In this document: piece by piece, positions 59,230 through 64,000 of the stretch
Position numbering within the stretch: the first letter of the stretch is position 1
How the letters are laid out: each line of letters starts with the position of its first letter
Source of the DNA: Mytilus edulis
Lineage: Eukaryota > Mollusca > Bivalvia > Mytilida > Mytilidae
DNA length: 64,000 bases
Direction of reading: 5' to 3'
Assembly (NCBI RefSeq): GCF_963676685.1
Contig: NC_092347.1
Location: forward strand, 91,018,592-91,082,591
Notes under the pieces: model-generated
Database searches by the model: none
What the model was told of the DNA's origin: nothing
The model's input: the letters and a program-made list of their open reading frames with translations, nothing else
Translations under genes and position numbers: made by a program

Positions 59230-59710
59230 AATGGTGCTATTTTGATGTTCGGTCGTAAATTAATTTTAGGTCTTCGTAGTTATTATGTGCTGTACATGTT
59301 GAGATGTGGTATTATATTGTTCATTTGTGTATTTCTCTGTCCTTAATGTTCTTTCCTTTGTTTGTGCTTCGTTTGTGCTATGTCCCTGTCAAGTGTTGTT
59401 GTCATTTTAGTGTTTTTTTAACATTGTCATATAAACGGGAGGTTTTGCTAGCCAATAAACCAGGTTCAATACACATTTTTTTTCTGAAAATGGCCTGTAG
59501 TAAGTCAGGAATATGGCAGCTGTCATCACATAGTCTGTTTCTATGTATGGTGGCGTTTGTTTTTGTAGAAAGTCAGTGTTTCTGTTGTTCCGTTTTGTTT
59601 CCTCTAATAGTTGATGTGTTTCCCTCAGTTTTGGTTTTGTTTAAATTTAATCAATTTTGGACTATTGAACAACGGTATACTACTTTTGTCTTTATCTATT
59701 TATTTTAATG
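59230..59710. repeat. dispersed repeat
   Basis: Third orthologue of 14150-14570; its apparent 134-codon frame arises only from the repeat. Confidence 0.6.
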
Positions 59711-59894
59711 AACTATACCCGCATATTCATCTATATTTCTGAAACTTACAATATCAAATCGAATGATTCTTGAAAATCAGGTCGCATTATTGAGCTCACG
59801 GTACCAATTTTTTGTTCAGAAAACAAAATACATTAACTATTATTTAAAATAATTAATACAGCAAGCTGCACTATTTGTTCCAAGTTTAATTGAC

Positions 59895-60165
59895 AATCTT
59901 CTAGTGCTCGGAACAGGACAATCTACTTTGGACACTGCATTTAAATAATATGCATACTTGGTATCGGAAAATCTTCTCGGACACTGTAATCAGCGTACTC
60001 GGTACATCGAAAAATCTACTTGTGACAATGTTGTCTAATAATCAGCGTACTTGGTGCATCTAAAATCTTCTTGTAACACTGTTGTCGAATAATCAGCGTA
60101 CTCGGTGCATCGTTATTTACTTGTGATACTGCATTCTTATACTCAGCATGTCCGTACCGATTCAC
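59895..60165. repeat. degenerate tandem repeat of about 60 bp, unit 3 copy
   Basis: Orthologue of 37060-37325, with CAGCGTACTCGGTGCATCG words in better agreement between units. Confidence 0.55.
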
Positions 60166-62702
60166 AAGATCAAACAGCATTTTGATATGAAGACTTGGTT
60201 AATATTCAAGTCTATATTATCACCAAATACTCTGTATACTTGGTGAATCAAATTCTAGTTTCAGATATATTGTAAACCGCATAGAGGTTCCTGGAGAGAA
60301 GCTCCCAGTAGGAACATGATTTCCGTATTTATACAAAATCGTTGTCACGGATTACGTCATACACAAGTTATTCATAGAACAAAGTACAGGAATAAGTAAC
60401 GTTATATATGCTACAATGAAAACAAAATGCTAACAAATACAAAATGAGCAATTACACAAATAAATAAAGTCGATATGTAGATTTAAAGAAGTCATTATTA
60501 AGATAATATAAGGTCCCGTATACTGTTTCTTCTGTAAAATTCGGATCAGAACACAAATATGGACATCAGCATGTATCGAGTGTGGATCGGAGACCCCAGT
60601 GATAAAATAAACACATCTATCTTATTTACACAATTGGATATCACAGTACACAGTAAAAATATACGCTTTCAATCATCAGGGCATAACATTATATATGCTC
60701 TGTTACCTTACTTACTATGTTATATACCTTAAAGAAATTAAGATATCTAAAATGTGGCGTTCTTTGTGACATACGAGACACGATGAATTACAGATTGATG
60801 CACGTCATAGGTCCAAAGGGGATTTTTCATCATGATTATCATTTGCTTATTAACACCACATATCTGTCTGAACACTATTTTGGTACCCTATATGCCGTGA
60901 GACGGTTAAACTCCCAAACCTGAATAATCATCGATAAACACAAATTTTACAGCGTCAACGATAAGATTCGAGCAGTAAAAGTGTATTCAGAGCATTCTAT
61001 TATACGTATGTGCAGTTACTTATACGCTGCATATTCATTTATAAAACAACGGCGAATGATAAATGTATATAATATGTCATCTCATATCGACATCTCAAGT
61101 TGTATATACGTTGTAAAAGTGTATGTCGTAGAGCTTTTAAAGGATAAACTAACAACAGAAATAGAAATCCAAGTAGAATTCAAATCGGAAAGTCCCTTAT
61201 CAAATGGCAATTTTAAAAGCTAAAAATGTCAAACTAATTGCAAGCAACTGCTATATTCCTATCTTGGTACAGGTCTGTGGATTTAACCTCGTTTTATAGC
61301 TCACTAAACCTCATGAAATATAATGTACCAAGTAATTATCAATATCATACTTTCAGATTTAGATCTAGAACATATAAAGGAGTAGATTAATTGAGTTCAC
61401 TTATACAAAGATGAATTTCAACCTACACAACTCTCTCTGTTGTCAGTTGCGGTATCAGTTTCATATCATGGTGAAGATGATTGTTAAAAGAAGGCATTTC
61501 GTGTGAATATCCATTGAGACTTATATTTTTTTAAATCTGAAATGATGGCAATAACTACAGATCATGGTACGGGATACATCATGTGCATTACCAAGCTTGT
61601 AAAAAGTAAAATCACACAAATTCTGAACTCCGAGGAAAATTCAAAACGGATAGCCCCTTATCTAATGCCAAAATCGAATGAACAACAACTGTCATATTCC
61701 TGACTTGATACAGGCATTTTAAATGTAGAAAAGCTATAACATGACTAGAAATAACTTATTTAAGGTTTTTTTCATTGAATTAAAGTTCATTATAACTGTT
61801 GGCAACAAACGTCAACCAATGTACCTATAGGCGGAGCAATTTGAAAAAAAATGTTGCAAGGTTAAACGAGTTTGTGTGAGCTCTTGTACAGTTTGTAGTT
61901 TGCAAACAACTGCCTCGTCAAAACGATACTGAAAACAAAACAGGGTTAGTTGAGTATAACCTTACCGGCTTTATATCTTCTAGAAATGGCAATAATGAAT
62001 AATACTTGGTGAAATGTGTTATGTTATCTTTAGACAAACTATTTATTGCGAAATACATGTTTATGCATTAACAGATTTCTAGTGTTTGAGCCTTTTGCTG
62101 TGAATAAAAAATGCCATAGCTCGTTTTGTTCAATTATTCTCGTCATAAATATGGATATATCGTACCATGGCTTTGAGACGGGAACGGACATTTTCAGATG
62201 ATCAGCGAAGTTATCAGTTATGTCAAAAGGCGACTTTAACATGCCTAATTTTGTCAAGCGTAAAATGTTCATAGTGAATATGAAAAGACGAGTAATAGAA
62301 AGATTAACAAATTATCAGGTTTTCTTTGTTCAAAAAAAAAATTAACATACATAATAGAAGAAAAAGTAAACTCACAAAAATACTTAGCTCCGAGTTATTT
62401 CAAAACAGAAAGTCCTTAATCAAATGGCAAAATCAAATGATAAAATACATCAAACGAATGTACAACAACTGTCATATTCCTACGTTGGTACAGGCATTTT
62501 CAGATGTAGAAAATGGTAGATTGAACCTGGTTTTATAGCGCTAAACCTCTCACTTGTATGACAGTCGCATCAACTCCGTTATATTAACAACAATATTATA
62601 CATAATAGAGGATTTGAACAGCTTGTTTTTTAAGTTTTGTAGTGCATAAAATTGATATTATATACTAACCGTAATGACATGAATATAATCAAATTATTAC
62701 AA
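60166..62702. other. intergenic, conserved with units 1 and 2
   Basis: Parallels 37326-39930 with small losses (for example near 62040). Repeat fragments occur around 61255, 61690 and 62470. No gene is supported. Confidence 0.45.
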
Positions 62703-64000
62703 TAATATGAGGAAGGCGCTACCTTAAATGCCAGCTTTATACCAAAACAATGTCCTATATATATTGATTGGTTGTTGGTTGCTTAACGTCCAGTGGCAAC
62801 CATTGCATGCATGTTCAGGACGAATGTCCTAGGCTACATTAACATATATTTTTTGTCTAAAATAAAATAAAAAGTTCAGATGGAAAATGTTTAGGGAAAT
62901 GATTAATGTTTCAATGTTTCAATGAACTTCAAAAGGCAGGAGGGGGTATGGTATTTTTTTAACCAAAAAATATTCAATTTCCAAATTGATGAAAAAAATA
63001 TCTGTTCAAGCAGAGGACAAACAAAATATTTTGAATCCAGATCTTCACCAAAAACGATTTTATCTTTCAGATATGCAAAATAAATTTAACTTTTATATAT
63101 CTAAAAACATTTAAAACTTCCCAAACTGCACAGGTAAGTCAAACTCTGTACACAGTATTTTTTTAGGTGAAAATTCGGTCGTATTTGCCAATTTGTCATG
63201 ATGAACCTAAATACTAGTGTTAAATTTTGACTAAATAATTTATATCTATAGCGCTGTCAGAAGGGCTTTGGTGAAAAAAAATCTAGTTTACTTTTCAAGT
63301 TTTCATTATATGACAGCAAAATAAAATTGAGCATGGAAATGGGAAATACAAGTCTAAGAGTCAAGCATGTCAAAAATTTGCTTTTCGAGTAATGCTTTAT
63401 CATAACGTAGTTGTTTTCAACAGACATATAATACAATCATATGTCTCTGTTTTCAAGAAGACACATTTGGTTTCCAGACAATAACTTTAGTTTAAGTGGA
63501 TGGATTTCTATGAAATTGTGCTAGAAGGTTCAGTACTCAAAAGGAAGATTAGAATTGATTTTGGGGTTATGATACAACATTTGTTGGGGTGTTTTTTTAC
63601 CAAAACTTTGGGTTTTTCTTCAAACATTTACCAAATATTTACATTGATTGTTACTCATTTTAGTATATATAGATGCAACTAATACTGATTTTGCAGGTGA
63701 TGCACACAAAATAGGGTTGTTTAATTATTTTATCTGTAATTTGTGCATTTTTTCCTACGATGTGTAATCCTTGATAGTATCATGATAAAGAAAATATATT
63801 TGGTAAGTATATTCACAATTGACATGCGCCAGTGCAAGTCAAAAGGATTTTTTTCCACTTTAATTCCAAAAATTGCACTTGATTTTTTTTTCTCACAGAA
63901 ACACATGAGTTATTTGGTAAATAAAACACTTGTCATTGTTTGAAACTTTCAGTAATCAAAATTTAGTTTAAAGCCTTTTTGAATGTTTCACTGATTGTGT
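62703..64000. other. sequence unrelated to units 1 and 2; no gene recognised
   Basis: Homology to the other units stops after ATTATTACAATA. The new sequence starts with GGAAGGCGCTACCTTAA and holds a GGTTGTTGGTTGCTTAACGT block at about 62769, which I recall as a common bivalve repeat. The ATG frames at 63500-63682 and nearby are short and unrecognised. It may be a large insertion or the true end of the array. Confidence 0.45.

Noticed and set aside
1-64000. tRNA, rRNA or intact transposase/reverse transcriptase genes
   Set aside because: None was recognised on either strand by reading; a tRNA scan and a translated domain search would settle it.

Overview
The window is almost certainly from a bivalve mollusc, and most likely a marine mussel of the genus Mytilus. 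Three things point there: an AT-rich intron/exon genome, secreted Gly/Tyr-rich proteins of the shematrin-like (shell, mantle or byssus matrix) kind, and dense dispersed repeats of types I associate with mussel genomes. The genus call rests on recall of repeat and protein style, not on a search.

The window holds a tandem array of three related units of about 22.5-24.5 kb, all in the same orientation. Unit 1 is about 1-25.67 kb, unit 2 about 25.67-48.2 kb, and unit 3 starts at about 48.2 kb; its homology to the others stops at about 62.70 kb. Each complete unit carries two paralogous three-exon genes on the + strand. Gene G encodes a Gly/Tyr-rich protein (G1 150 aa; G2 and G3 132 aa and identical in sequence). 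Gene H encodes a Gly/Trp/Arg-rich protein (H1 172 aa; H2 broken). G and H share a TATA box with an initiator 28-31 bp downstream, a tiny non-coding exon 1 with a GTAAGT donor, an ATG one base inside exon 2, a near-identical 17-residue signal peptide, a central SYVGxGxVxV motif, a phase-1 last intron, and a minute last coding exon supplying the final residues (GYY, GSIY or GY). H2 has a nonsense codon at residue 27 and has lost the pyrimidine tract before its last exon. No H3 is seen before the window ends.

Intron 1 of every G gene begins with a 39-bp minisatellite (about 46, 25 and 31 copies). Because 39 is divisible by three, it creates long but apparently spurious open frames. A single unexpanded relative of the repeat sits at the matching place in intron 1 of H. 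Further down intron 1 is a foldback element full of ACACACTGAGA-like motifs. The rest of each unit is non-coding and filled with dispersed repeats, TIR/foldback elements and copies of a repeat carrying a hammerhead ribozyme motif. Six hammerhead copies are intact or nearly so; three others are damaged at identifiable positions and two are relics.

Comparing units acts as an internal clock. TTAA-flanked TIR elements entered unit 1 only, a hammerhead-bearing insertion entered unit 2 only, and a GGTCCGAG-ended element entered unit 3 only. No tRNA, rRNA or CRISPR was seen. In highly heterozygous bivalve genomes, uncollapsed haplotypes can mimic tandem copies, so copy number should be confirmed with long reads.
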